Origin: JBBRYB01 sp038238115
GTDB lineage: Bacteria > Actinomycetota > Actinomycetes > Propionibacteriales > Nocardioidaceae
Length of the DNA: 16,016 nt
Direction: 5' to 3'
Assembly (NCBI GenBank): GCA_038238115.1
Contig: JBBRYB010000060.1
Coordinates: 1 to 16,016, forward strand
In this document: in pieces, positions 1-7,782 of the stretch
How positions within the stretch are numbered: the stretch's first letter is position 1
Layout: every line of letters begins with the position of its first letter
Translations under genes and position numbers: made by a program
Notes under the pieces: model-generated
The model's database searches: none
The model's input: the letters and a program-made list of their open reading frames with translations, nothing else
What the model was told of the DNA's origin: nothing

Positions 1-108
1 CCTGCGACGCGCCTCTTTTGTCCGACTTTGGCGACCCGGGAGTGACGTTTGGGACTGTTCGGGGGCCGGCCAACAGGAAGATCTGCTGCGCGGTGGTCAG
101 ACGAAAGG

Positions 109-125
109 CTTAATGCAACAGTGCC
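109..125 (+). repeat. IS6-type terminal inverted repeat (right end of an element running off the window)
   Basis: CTTAATGCAACAGTGCC matches 16 of 17 bases of the perfect inverted repeat that bounds the small element at 14644-14835, in the same orientation as that element's right end. The inner flanks also share an AAGAT-TGC-GCG pattern. The sequence resembles known IS6-family ends (GGCACTGTTGC type). Bases 1-108 would then be the inside of a truncated element. No transposase can be read there. Confidence 0.5.
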
Positions 126-378
126 TCCGCACCTACTGGCGATCCGCGACCCGCAGACCCTGCGGGCCGAGCTCGCGGTCGCCCGGGTGCACTACAACAC
201 GATCAGGCTGCACGCCGGGATCGGCTACGTCACACCCGACGACGAACACAACGGCCGCGGCGAGGCCATCCGCAAGGCCCGCGAAGCCGGCCCCGAACAG
301 GCCCGGCACAGGCGCCTTGCCCACCACCGCGCCGGACGAGACAATGAAGACACCCAAGGACCCGACGATGTTGTCTAA
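124..378 (+). pseudogene. IS3-family transposase, C-terminal remnant
   Basis: The frame reads IRDPQTLRAELAVARVHYN, then RLHAGIGYVTPDDEH, then GRGEAIRKARE. This is the characteristic C-terminal end of the integrase-core transposase (OrfB) of actinobacterial IS3-type elements. The catalytic D,D part and most of the protein are absent. The homology begins immediately after the IS6-type repeat at 109-125, so the fragment appears cut by that element. The open frame extends left to 49, but residues encoded before about 124 belong to the other element and are a chance fusion. The frame ends at a TAA at 376-378. It is not expected to be functional. Confidence 0.7.
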
Positions 379-398
379 TTCCCCACGGATCTCTATCG

Positions 399-542
399 CT
401 AACTCAGAAACACCTCAGTCATCGCGAACTCGACCGGACCCAGCAAACGCCGACGACCCACATCAGTGACCGACAACGCCACCGACGTCTTACCCACATC
501 CACCGCCACCACCACAGCCGATGACGACACAGGCAGGGGCAC
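399..542 (-). pseudogene. IS110-family transposase, N-terminal remnant
   Basis: From a GTG at 542 the minus strand reads MPLPVSSSAVVVAVDVGKTS followed by ALSVTDVGRRRLLGPVEFAM, then runs out of homology and stops at 399-401 (47 residues). VAVDVGKTS carries the first catalytic aspartate of the DEDD RuvC-like domain of IS110 transposases, and RLLGPVEFAM is the usual next strand. Everything beyond the first about 42 residues is gone. This is a relic, abutting the IS3 remnant near position 410. In intact IS110 elements the bridge-RNA region lies upstream of the transposase start, which here corresponds to bases after 543. No RNA fold was established. Confidence 0.6.
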
Positions 543-559
543 AATGAACAGACACAACC

Positions 560-653
560 CACCTCCGGAGGGCAGTCAGGAGGACCCCGGCGTCTCACCA
601 ACGCCCGATCCCCGATGGAATCCAATGGATCCCTTCTGACACCTCCGGAGGTG
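560..653. repeat. Two copies of a palindromic motif, 80 bp apart
   Basis: CACCTCCGGAGG occurs at 560-571 and at 640-651. The second copy is a perfect 14-bp palindrome, CACCTCCGGAGGTG (640-653). They lie between the IS110 remnant and the 25-bp repeat at 681. The stretch 543-780 holds no gene that I can support. These motifs may be part of the non-coding end of the IS110 element. Confidence 0.4.
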
Positions 654-680
654 CTTGTAAAGGACTACCCCGACTTATAT

Positions 681-705
681 CAACAGAGCCGCATGAAGTC
701 ATCGC
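681..705 (+). repeat. 25-bp direct repeat, copy 1 (includes IS6-like end)
   Basis: The 25 bases starting CAACAGAGCCGCATG and ending GTCATCGC are identical to 4783-4807. In the second copy the first nine bases are the right terminus of the IS6 element, and the remaining 16 lie outside it. The two copies flank the copper operon plus the IS6 element in direct orientation. Confidence 0.75.
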
Positions 706-781
706 ATCGGTTGAGACACCGGGGTCGAGCGGCGACGACCGCGCATCGATCTGCCATCCGGCCGGACGTGACCGACGCCTC

Positions 782-836
782 TTGCGCGGATACCCGTCCG
801 GGGTATGCTTGATTTATAGATACCCCCTCAGGGTAA
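782..836 (+). promoter_or_regulatory. csoR-operon promoter with two CsoR-type operators
   Basis: Operator 1 is ATACCC-GTCCG-GGGTAT (790-806), a perfect 6-bp inverted repeat with a 5-bp spacer. Operator 2 is ATACCC-CCTCA-GGGTAA (820-836), imperfect only at the last base. They are exactly 30 bp apart, about three helical turns. This G/C-tract dyad is the known type of site for CsoR-family repressors. A plausible promoter is TTGCGC (782-787) with TATGCT (804-809), spacing 16. Operator 1 would then sit between -35 and -10, and operator 2 over the early transcript. The promoter boxes are weaker evidence than the operators. Confidence 0.7.
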
Positions 837-848
837 ATGGAGGATGAC

Positions 849-1142
849 ATGAGCGAGAGCGTGCCGGGCTACATCACCGAGAAGCAGGCGCTGCTCAACA
901 GGCTGCGCCGGGTGGAAGGCCAGGTCCGCGGCCTGCAGCGGATGGTGGAGGAGGACACGTACTGCATCGACATCCTCACCCAGGTATCCGCGGCCACCAA
1001 GGCACTGGAGAAGGTGGCGCTCTCGCTGCTCGACGGGCACCTGCGCCACTGCGTGCTCGACGCCGCCCGCGCAGGCGACGGAGCCGAGGACGCGAAGATC
1101 ACCGAGGCCTCGCAGGCCATCGCACGCCTCGTGCAGTCCTGA
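849..1142 (+). CDS. csoR: CsoR-family copper-sensing transcriptional repressor
   Basis: This small all-helical cytosolic repressor binds Cu(I) and then releases its operator. The conserved core reads LLNRLRRVEGQVRGLQRMVE. The Cu(I) ligands are present with the spacing known from mycobacterial CsoR: Cys39 (in DTYC), His64 and Cys68 (HLRHC), that is 25 and 4 residues apart. I prefer the ATG at 849 because GGAGG at 839-843 lies five bases upstream, giving 97 residues. The ATG at 837 overlaps that ribosome-binding site and would add MEDD. It is the first gene of a three-gene operon, with the chaperone 44 bp downstream, and is probably autoregulated through the two operators before it. The C-H-C ligand set favours copper over the nickel/cobalt (RcnR) or formaldehyde (FrmR) relatives. 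Confidence 0.92.
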   Translation: MSESVPGYITEKQALLNRLRRVEGQVRGLQRMVEEDTYCIDILTQVSAATKALEKVALSLLDGHLRHCVLDAARAGDGAEDAKITEASQAIARLVQS

Positions 1143-1186
1143 CCACATTCGCCACTTCCCCCGACCCCAACCGAGAGGAACACCCA

Positions 1187-1531
1187 ATGCACACCGATGC
1201 CACCTCCCTTCCGCTGCTCGAGCAGACCACGGGCGGCTGCGGCTGCGATCACACCGACAACGCCCCACCCACCGGACCCACCGGCACCAAGGAGCACGAC
1301 ATGACCAGCGAGACGACCACCAAGACCTACGCCGTCACCGGGATGACCTGCGGCCACTGCGTCCAGGCGGTGACCTCAGAACTCCAGGCACTCGAAGGCG
1401 TCCGCGATGTCGCCGTCGACCTCATTGCCGGAGGCGTGTCCTCCGTGACCGTCACCAGCACCGCAGCACTGGAGGACGCCAAGGTCGAGTCCGCCCTCGA
1501 CGAGGCGGGCGACTACCACCTCGCTTCCTGA
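1187..1531 (+). CDS. copZ: CopZ-like copper chaperone (heavy-metal-associated domain) with optional Cys-containing N-terminal extension
   Basis: The C-terminal about 70 residues form a heavy-metal-associated domain with GMTCGHC (Cys55 and Cys58 counted from the 1187 start) and a predicted beta-alpha-beta pattern ending near DEAGDYHLAS. Such proteins carry Cu(I) in the cytosol and hand it to the ATPase encoded next. Two starts are plausible. ATG 1187 has GAGAGGAA at 1173-1180 and gives 114 residues. ATG 1301 has a strong AAGGAG at 1289-1294 with a 6-bp spacer and gives the usual 76-residue chaperone. The extra 38 residues contain GGCGCDH, a possible additional thiol metal site. The gene is co-oriented with csoR and ends 27 bp before copA. 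Confidence 0.88.
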   Translation: MHTDATSLPLLEQTTGGCGCDHTDNAPPTGPTGTKEHDMTSETTTKTYAVTGMTCGHCVQAVTSELQALEGVRDVAVDLIAGGVSSVTVTSTAALEDAKVESALDEAGDYHLAS

Positions 1532-1558
1532 TCCCACACCCAGCAACAAGAGAGAGCC

Positions 1559-3919
1559 GTGAGCCAAGACATCACTGCGGCGGGCCGCGCCCACGAGACC
1601 GAGTTGGTGATCGGCGGGATGACCTGCGCCTCGTGCGCCGCTCGGATAGAGAAGAAGCTCAACAAGCTCGACGGCGTGACCGCCTCGGTCAACTACGCCA
1701 CCGAGAAGGCCAAGGTCACCTACGGCGATTCGGTCGGCCCCGCGGACCTCATCGCCACCGTCGAGGCCACCGGCTACACCGTCAGCCTCCCCGCGCCGCC
1801 GTCGGCGGGGAAGGAGACGCGGACAGCAGACCCGGCAGTCGACGACGCGGCCGGATGGTGGCAGCGTCTGGTCGTGTCGAGCGTGCTCGCCGTCCCGGTG
1901 CTCCTGCTGGCCATGGTGCCAGCGCTGCAATTCGACAACTGGCAATGGATCAGCCTCACCCTGGCCTCCCCGGTCGTGGTCTGGGGCGCGCTTCCCTTCC
2001 ACCGAGCGGCCTTGGTCAACGCACGGCACCGGGCCGCGACCATGGACACGCTGATTTCGGTGGGCGTGTCCGCGGCATACCTATGGTCGGTGTGGGCGCT
2101 GCTGTTCACCGATGCCGGCACGCCCGGGATGCGGATGGGCTTCACGCTGCTGCCGAGCAGCTCGGACAGTGAACCGAGCCTGTACCTCGAGGTCGCCTCT
2201 GCCGTGACGGCGTTCATCCTGGCCGGCCGCTACTTCGAGGCGCGCGCCAAGCGTGACTCCAGTGCGGCGCTGCGGTCGCTGCTCGACCTGGGCGCCAAGG
2301 ACGTCGCCGTGCTGCGCGACACCGCAGCCGGCACCGAAGAGGTCCGGCTGCAGATCGGGAACCTGGTGGCGGGCGACCTGTTCGTGGTCCGCCCAGGCGA
2401 GAAGGTCGCCACCGATGGGGTGGTGGAATCCGGCACCTCCGCGATCGACGCGTCGATGCTGACCGGGGAACCGGTTCCCGTGGAGGTGGGTCCCGGCGAC
2501 ACCGTCGTCGGTGCCACCATGAACGCCGGCGGCCGGCTCGTCGTACGCGCCACGCGGGTCGGCACCGAAACCCAGCTGGCCCAGATGGCCCGGCTGGTCG
2601 AGGAAGCCCAGAACGGCAAGGCACAGGTCCAGCGGCTCGCAGATCGGGTCTCCGGCGTCTTCGTCCCGATCGTGATCGCGCTGTCGCTCACCACGCTGGC
2701 CGCATGGCTTCTCACCGGTCACAACGCCGAGGCGGCGTTTACCGCCGCTGTAGCCGTGCTGATCATCGCCTGCCCCTGCGCGTTGGGCCTCGCGACCCCG
2801 ACCGCGCTCTTGGTCGGCACTGGTCGCGGAGCCCAGCTTGGCATCCTGATCAAGGGACCCGAGATCCTGGAGTCCACCCGGGTGGTGGACACGATCGTGC
2901 TGGACAAGACCGGCACCGTCACCACGGGGAAGATGCGGCTCCTCGACGTCATACCCGCTCGGGGCGTGGATCGGGACGAGGTTCTCCGGCTGGCGGGAGC
3001 ACTCGAGGACGCCTCGGAGCACCCGATCGCCCAGGCCATCGCCGCGGGCGCGTCGGAGCAGCTCGAGCAGGATCTGTCCAACGTCGAGTCGTTCAGCGCG
3101 ACCGCGGGTCTCGGCGTCAGCGGCGTCGTGGACGGCCGAGCCGTGGCTGCCGGGCGTCCGGGGTGGTTGGCTTCCGAGTGGAGCCAGCCGCTGGACGGGG
3201 CGCTCGCGGCCGCTGTGACCGACGCCGAGGCTCAGGGACGTACGGCGGTGGCAGTCGGCTGGGACGGGTTGGCCCGCGGCGTTCTCGTCGTGGCCGACAC
3301 CCTCAAGCCCACCAGCGCCGCCGCCGTCGCCGAACTCCGGGCCCTCGGATTGCGGCCAGTGCTGCTCACCGGGGACAACCTCCGCGCGGCCCAGGCGGTC
3401 GCCGCGGAGGTTGGTATCGACGAGGTGTACGCCGAGGTGCTGCCCGCCGACAAGGTCGACGTCGTACGGCGGTTGCAGGAACAAGGGAGCGTGGTCGCGA
3501 TGGTCGGCGACGGAGTCAACGACGCCGCCGCCCTAGCCACCGCGGACCTCGGCATCAGCATGGGAACCGGCACCGACGTTGCCATCGAAGCCTCCGACCT
3601 CACCCTGGTCCGCGGCGACCTCCGCGCCGCTGTCGACGCGATCCGACTGTCGCGACGCACCCTGGCCACGATCAAGGGCAACCTCTTCTGGGCGTTCGCC
3701 TACAACATCGCCGCACTCCCCCTAGCCGCCTTCGGGCTGCTCAACCCGCTCATCGCCGGAGCAGCCATGGCCTTCTCCTCGGTGTTCGTGGTCAGCAACA
3801 GCCTTCGGCTACGCAGGTTCCGGGCGGTCTCGACTACCCAAACCCGCCGCCGCTCCCACCCCGACCCCGAAGTGACTGCCCATCCGCCCCTCGTGGCCAC
3901 CCAGGAGACGGACGCATAA
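1559..3919 (+). CDS. copA: Cu+-exporting P1B-type ATPase
   Basis: This inner-membrane pump drives Cu(I) out of the cytosol by ATP hydrolysis; 786 residues is normal for the family. In order it shows one N-terminal metal-binding domain with GGMTCASC (Cys23, Cys26), the actuator TGEP (302-305), the membrane CPC ion-pathway motif (405-407), the phosphorylation site DKTGT with Asp449, the SEHP nucleotide-binding motif (His488), and the hinge GDGVND (650-655). The last helices carry YN (in FAYNIAALP) and MAFSSV, which mark the Cu+ subgroup (P1B-1) rather than Zn/Cd pumps. The start is GTG 1559 with a purine-rich AAGAGAGAG just upstream. It is the last gene of the csoR-copZ-copA operon. No clear terminator was seen between its TAA and the IS6 end at 3967. 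Confidence 0.95.
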   Translation: MSQDITAAGRAHETELVIGGMTCASCAARIEKKLNKLDGVTASVNYATEKAKVTYGDSVGPADLIATVEATGYTVSLPAPPSAGKETRTADPAVDDAAGWWQRLVVSSVLAVPVLLLAMVPALQFDNWQWISLTLASPVVVWGALPFHRAALVNARHRAATMDTLISVGVSAAYLWSVWALLFTDAGTPGMRMGFTLLPSSSDSEPSLYLEVASAVTAFILAGRYFEARAKRDSSAALRSLLDLGAKDVAVLRDTAAGTEEVRLQIGNLVAGDLFVVRPGEKVATDGVVESGTSAIDASMLTGEPVPVEVGPGDTVVGATMNAGGRLVVRATRVGTETQLAQMARLVEEAQNGKAQVQRLADRVSGVFVPIVIALSLTTLAAWLLTGHNAEAAFTAAVAVLIIACPCALGLATPTALLVGTGRGAQLGILIKGPEILESTRVVDTIVLDKTGTVTTGKMRLLDVIPARGVDRDEVLRLAGALEDASEHPIAQAIAAGASEQLEQDLSNVESFSATAGLGVSGVVDGRAVAAGRPGWLASEWSQPLDGALAAAVTDAEAQGRTAVAVGWDGLARGVLVVADTLKPTSAAAVAELRALGLRPVLLTGDNLRAAQAVAAEVGIDEVYAEVLPADKVDVVRRLQEQGSVVAMVGDGVNDAAALATADLGISMGTGTDVAIEASDLTLVRGDLRAAVDAIRLSRRTLATIKGNLFWAFAYNIAALPLAAFGLLNPLIAGAAMAFSSVFVVSNSLRLRRFRAVSTTQTRRRSHPDPEVTAHPPLVATQETDA

Positions 3920-3966
3920 GCCACGAACGCACACACACCCAGCCACATGCCGAGGGACCCAGGGCA

Positions 3967-4791
3967 GCTCTGTTGCGTTGGTCGATCGCAGGCCATGCCG
4001 AGGCCGGGACTTGGGCCCCTGTGCTGGTCAGATGGCGGGTTTGAGTTCGTTGAAGGCCGTGGCCAACCGGAACAGCGGTCCGGCGTCGACGGCGAGCTCG
4101 TAGTGGCCACGCCGGAGGTTCTGAATGAAGGCGTGGCCCCGGATCACTACGCTCGCCGTTCGCTCAGTCCTGAGCCCCCGCATCGGCCTGAGCCTGGCCT
4201 TCAGGGGGCCGTGGTCGCATTCGACCCGGTTGTTCTCGTACTGGCCGGTGTTGTGCAACGCGGCAGGAATCAAGCCCCTCGATGGCGTTGGTCAAAGCCG
4301 GTGCCCGGTCGGTGATCACCTCGCCCGGGTCACCGTGAACAGCCAGGGCGGCGGTGAAGAACGTGCGCGCGGAGGCGGTGTCTCGTCGCTGCGAGACGTA
4401 CACGTCGATCACCTGCCCATGCTGGTCGACCGCCCGGTAGAGGTAGGACCAGACCCCGGAGACCTTGACGTAGGTCTCGTCGACAAGCCACCGATCCCCG
4501 GCCAGGTGCCGAGTCGGCCGGGCCGCGTCGATCAGCAACGGGGTGAACTGCTGCACCCACCGATAGAGCGTGACGTGGTCGACCTCGATGCCACGCTCGG
4601 CGAGAAGCTCTTCGAGGTCGCGGCAGGACAACCCGTACCGGAGGTACCAGCGCACCGCCAGCAAGATCACCTCGGGCGGGAAGCGGAACCAGTGAACCCC
4701 GAGGGCATCCTCACAGGCGGCCTCCGACGGCGAGTGCGCTTCATCAAGCCACCCTCACGGGCCCGTGTGCGCTGCGTCAGCGCAACAGAGC
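3967..4791 (-). mobile_element. IS6-family insertion sequence, about 825 bp, transposase frameshifted
   Basis: Left end GCTCTGTTGCGTTGG (3967-3981) and right end CAGCGCAACAGAGC (4778-4791) are near-perfect inverted repeats of the IS6 type. The length of about 825 bp and the single minus-strand transposase gene fit the family. The 8-bp flanks (CCAGGGCA left, CGCATGAA right) are not duplicated, so the element did not arrive by a simple insertion here, or one flank has since been rearranged. It separates the copper operon from the nuo cluster. Confidence 0.75.
4028..4670 (-). pseudogene. IS6-family DDE transposase, broken by a 1-bp insertion
   Basis: The first frame (4670 to about 4273) has the helix-turn-helix region (SCRDLEELLAERGIEVDHVT) and two catalytic aspartates, RWLVDETYVKV (Asp64) and EVITDRAPALTNAI (Asp121). 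The second frame (to 4028) continues with IPAALHNTGQYENNRVECDH, which supplies the catalytic glutamate, then the basic KARLRPMRGL region. Reading GAG GGG CTT G ATT CCT shows that one extra base near 4272 splits the gene. With it removed, the protein is continuous and nearly full length. The in-frame sequence upstream of the GTG at 4670 still reads VHWFRFPPEVI, as expected for the family, but has no better start before a TGA. The transposase is probably inactive unless the indel is a sequencing error. Confidence 0.82.
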
Positions 4792-4807
4792 CGCATGAAG
4801 TCATCGC
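4783..4807 (+). repeat. 25-bp direct repeat, copy 2 (right IS6 end plus outside flank)
   Basis: Identical to 681-705. Bases 4783-4791 are the terminus of the IS6 element and 4792-4807 lie outside it. The stretch between here and the end of nuoN at 4891 contains no gene. A 10-bp palindrome (GGACCGGTCC, 4875-4884) without a T-tract is the only dyad seen there. Confidence 0.75.
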
Positions 4808-4890
4808 TCGGCAACGTGAGGCGTACTGCTGGTTGTTGGGCACACCACGCACGTACGGATCGTCGTCAGGCCCCGGACCGGTCCCAAGGC

Positions 4891-6288
4891 TCAGCCGGTC
4901 ACGGCGGCGAGGACCACTCCCGCTCCCAGGCCGACCGCGACGCTCAGCGCGGCAACGGTGACAGCTGCGCCGGTGCTCCAGCCGAACCACACGGCTGTTC
5001 CCCGTCCCTCGGGCGCGCGGAACACGGGCGCCAGCCACCGCAAGTAGTAGAAGAGGCTGGCGACGGTGTTGACCGCTGCGACGAGCACTAGCCAGCCGTA
5101 TCCCCCCTGCGCAACTGCGGTGAAGACGGTCAGCTTGCCGACGAAAACCCCGGTCGGAGGTGTCCCGACCAGCCCCAGCAGGCACACCAGCAGAGCGAGC
5201 GACAAGGCCGGCGAGCGTCGGCTCATCCCGCGCCAGTCGGCAAGCTTCGGACCGGTCTTGGCCGCTGCGACGACGGCGAAGGCGCCGGCATTCGTCACCG
5301 CGTAGGCGCCGACATACAACGCGAGCGACGGCAGCGCGAGGTCGTTGCGACCCGCAACGACCGGCACCATGAGCAGGTAGCCGGCCTGGCTGATCGTCGA
5401 GTAGCCGAGCAGTCGGCGAACGGAGTCCTGGAAGAACGCGGCCAGGTTGCCTAGCGTCATGGTGACCGCCGCGATGATCGCCACGGTCAGCCGCCAGTCA
5501 CCCGGCGCGTGCGACAGCGGGACGTCGATCAGGCGGTAGACCGCCAGGACGGCGCCCACCTTCGGCACGGTCGTCACGAAGGCGGCCACCGTCGTCGTCG
5601 CGCCTTCGGCGACGTCGGGCACCCAGAAGTGGGCAGGAACGGCCCCGAGCTTGAAGAGCAGCCCGGCCAGGACGCCGATGCCTCCCAGCGCCACCGCCCC
5701 GCGTGGCGCCTCGGCCAGGGAGCCGGCCAGGTCGGAGTAGCGGGTGGACCGGCCCACGCCGTAGAGCACAACCGTGCCGGTAAAGAGCACCATGCCGAGG
5801 AAGGCACCCATCAGGTAGTACTTCAGCGCCGACTCGGTGCCGGAGCCGTCCTTCGCCAGCGCAGCGAGTCCGTACAGCGGAATGCTCGCAAGAAGGTACG
5901 CCGCGGCGAGGAACAGCAGGTCCTCGGCCCCCGCGAGCAGCACGGTGCCCAGGGCGCCGAGCAGGAGCAACGTGTAGAGCTCGGTCTCACGTGGATGCCC
6001 GGAAAGCTCGGTCGCTGCGACGGCGAGCAGCAGCAACGCGGCGGCGGCAGCGACCACGCGGGCGATGCTCGTCGCCATGTCGACGTTGTAGACGCCGCTG
6101 AAGACCTCCCCCTCGAGGTTGCGCGCACCGAGCAGGGAGGTGACGATCGAGCCGGTCAGTGCGAGCGCGGCGACGATGCGTACGACGTACTGCCGCCGGA
6201 GCGGCAGGAACACCCCCAGCAGCAGCCCACCGATGGCGCCGCCGAGCAGGAAAAGCTCGGGCAGAAGCGCGAGTGGTTTCTCGTTCAT
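4891..6288 (-). CDS. nuoN: NADH-quinone oxidoreductase-like subunit N (antiporter-like membrane subunit)
   Basis: This 465-residue polytopic membrane protein belongs to the proton-translocating antiporter-like family of complex I. Residues expected in the proton path are visible: Glu103 in TELYTLLLLG, Lys156 in SALKYYLMGAF, Lys213 in FKLGAVPAHFWVPD, and Lys385 in FVGKLTVF. RRLLGYSTISQAGYLL (291-306) is the usual broken-helix signature. The ATG at 6288 overlaps the nuoM stop as ATGA, so translation is probably coupled. It is the last gene of the minus-strand cluster. Its reading frame is intact. Confidence 0.93.
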   Translation of the reverse strand: MNEKPLALLPELFLLGGAIGGLLLGVFLPLRRQYVVRIVAALALTGSIVTSLLGARNLEGEVFSGVYNVDMATSIARVVAAAAALLLLAVAATELSGHPRETELYTLLLLGALGTVLLAGAEDLLFLAAAYLLASIPLYGLAALAKDGSGTESALKYYLMGAFLGMVLFTGTVVLYGVGRSTRYSDLAGSLAEAPRGAVALGGIGVLAGLLFKLGAVPAHFWVPDVAEGATTTVAAFVTTVPKVGAVLAVYRLIDVPLSHAPGDWRLTVAIIAAVTMTLGNLAAFFQDSVRRLLGYSTISQAGYLLMVPVVAGRNDLALPSLALYVGAYAVTNAGAFAVVAAAKTGPKLADWRGMSRRSPALSLALLVCLLGLVGTPPTGVFVGKLTVFTAVAQGGYGWLVLVAAVNTVASLFYYLRWLAPVFRAPEGRGTAVWFGWSTGAAVTVAALSVAVGLGAGVVLAAVTG

Positions 6289-7782
6289 CCGCCGCTCACG
6301 GCGGCCACGAGCGTTCGGGCGGCCGGCTCGATGACGTCGAGCAGCCAGCGCGGCACCACGCCGATGACCAGTGAGAGCAGGACTAGCGGCGCGATCGACG
6401 CGGTCTCGTAGCCGCGCAGATCGGCGAACCGGCTACCGGCGCTGCGCGACTTCCCCAGCAGCAGGCGCTGTAACGCCCACAGGAACAGGCCTGCTGTGAC
6501 GAGGATGCCGAGCAGCGACAGTGCCGTTGCCACCGGTGCGGGGCCCAGGCTGCCAGCGAAGATCTGGAACTCGGCGATGAAGCCGCTCAGCGCCGGCAGA
6601 CCGAGTGAACCGAAGGAGGCGACAGCGAGCAACAGCGCGAAGCGCGGGGCGAGTGCTGCGACGCCGCCGTACGTGTCCATGGCGTAGGTCTCGCGGCGCT
6701 CCCACATGACCCCGGCGAGGAGGAACAGCGCGCCGGTGATGAGCCCGTGGCTGACCATCTGCGTGACGGCACCGGTGACGGCGACGGACTTGGCCGTGTC
6801 GTCCCCTCCCGTCGCGCCAGCAGCCCCCAGACCGAGCAGCACGTATCCCATGTGGTTGACCGACGTGTAGGCGACCATCCGCTTGAAACTGGTCTGGGCG
6901 AGCGCGACCAGCGCGCCCCACAGGATGCCTCACCACCGCGATGACGAGCACCACCCCCGACCACCGGCTCCAGGCCTCGGGCAGCATCGGCATCGCGATC
7001 CGCACGAAGCCGTAGGTGCCCATCTTCAGCAGGATGCCGGCGAGGATCGCCGACCCGGCCGCCGGTGCCTCGGTGTGCGCCGGAGGCAGCCAGGTGTGGA
7101 ACGGGAACAACGGCGTCTTCACGGCGAGGCCGATGCCCAGAGCGAGCAGGACGAGACCGGCGAGCAGAGGCCGGCCCTCGAGCGGAGGGTTCGTGGCGAG
7201 CGTCACCATGTCGAACGTGTGCGGCGCACTGGCGACGTACAGCCCGATGAAGCCGAGCAGCAGTGCCAGCGATCCGATGAAGGTGTAGAGGAAGAACTTC
7301 AGGGCTGCCCGGGCCGCGCCCGTGTGGCCCCAACCCGCAATGACGAAGTACATGCCGACGATCGACAGGTCGAAGAAGACGAAGAACAAGATCAGGTCGA
7401 GGGAGACGAACAGTCCCAGCGCCGTCGTCTCGAGAAAGAGGAACAGCCCGGCGAAGTTCGCCCGACTGCGGCCGGGCCCCAGCGAGTAGACGGCACAGAC
7501 GAAGAACAGCAGCGCCGTGAGGCCCAGCAGCGGAAGGGACAGGCCGTCCACGCCCACGTGGTACGAGCTGCCGACGCCGGGGATCCAGCGGACGCGAGCC
7601 TGGTAATCCGCACCGTGGCTGCCGTCGTAGCCGATCCACAACCCGACCGTCAGCAGCAGCTCGATACTGCTGACGGCGACCCATACCCAGGTGGCGCTGC
7701 GGCCGCGCAGCCGGCCCTGCAGCGAGCCCAGGACGAGCGCCGCGAGCAGGGGGAGGAACACCAGGACGCTGAGCACACTCAC
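6285..7782 (-). pseudogene. nuoM: NADH-quinone oxidoreductase-like subunit M, one-base frameshift
   Basis: The start GTG 7782 overlaps the nuoL stop as GTGA. The first frame gives 284 residues of NuoM, including VKTPLFPFHTWLPPAHTEAP (Lys222) and ILLKMGTYGFVR (Lys253). After GVVLVIAVV the frame reads HPVGRAGRARPDQ, which is not NuoM. Removing one base at about 6930 restores GILWGALVALAQTSFKRMVA and VNHMGYVLLGLG through to the stop at 6285, for about 498 residues, normal for NuoM. The break is not in a homopolymer. Position 138 is Asp where most NuoM proteins have the key TM5 Glu. If the indel is real the pump arm would lack a complete subunit; a sequencing error is also possible. Confidence 0.85.

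Noticed and set aside
419..625. Minus-strand open frame rich in Trp, Cys and Arg
   Set aside because: Wrong frame relative to the IS110 transposase remnant, which explains the same bases much better.
2081..3484. Long minus-strand open frame opposite copA
   Set aside because: A GC-rich antisense shadow of a fully recognised P-type ATPase; the composition (Gly, Arg, His, Gln rich) lacks any domain.
3959..4799. Target-site duplication around the IS6 element
   Set aside because: The 8-bp flanks CCAGGGCA and CGCATGAA do not match.
4875..4884. Terminator after nuoN
   Set aside because: A 10-bp palindrome GGACCGGTCC without a T-run; too short to call.
5509..6411. Long plus-strand open frame opposite nuoN
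   Set aside because: Shadow of a membrane-protein gene on the other strand; rich in Gln, Glu and Arg with no recognisable motif.
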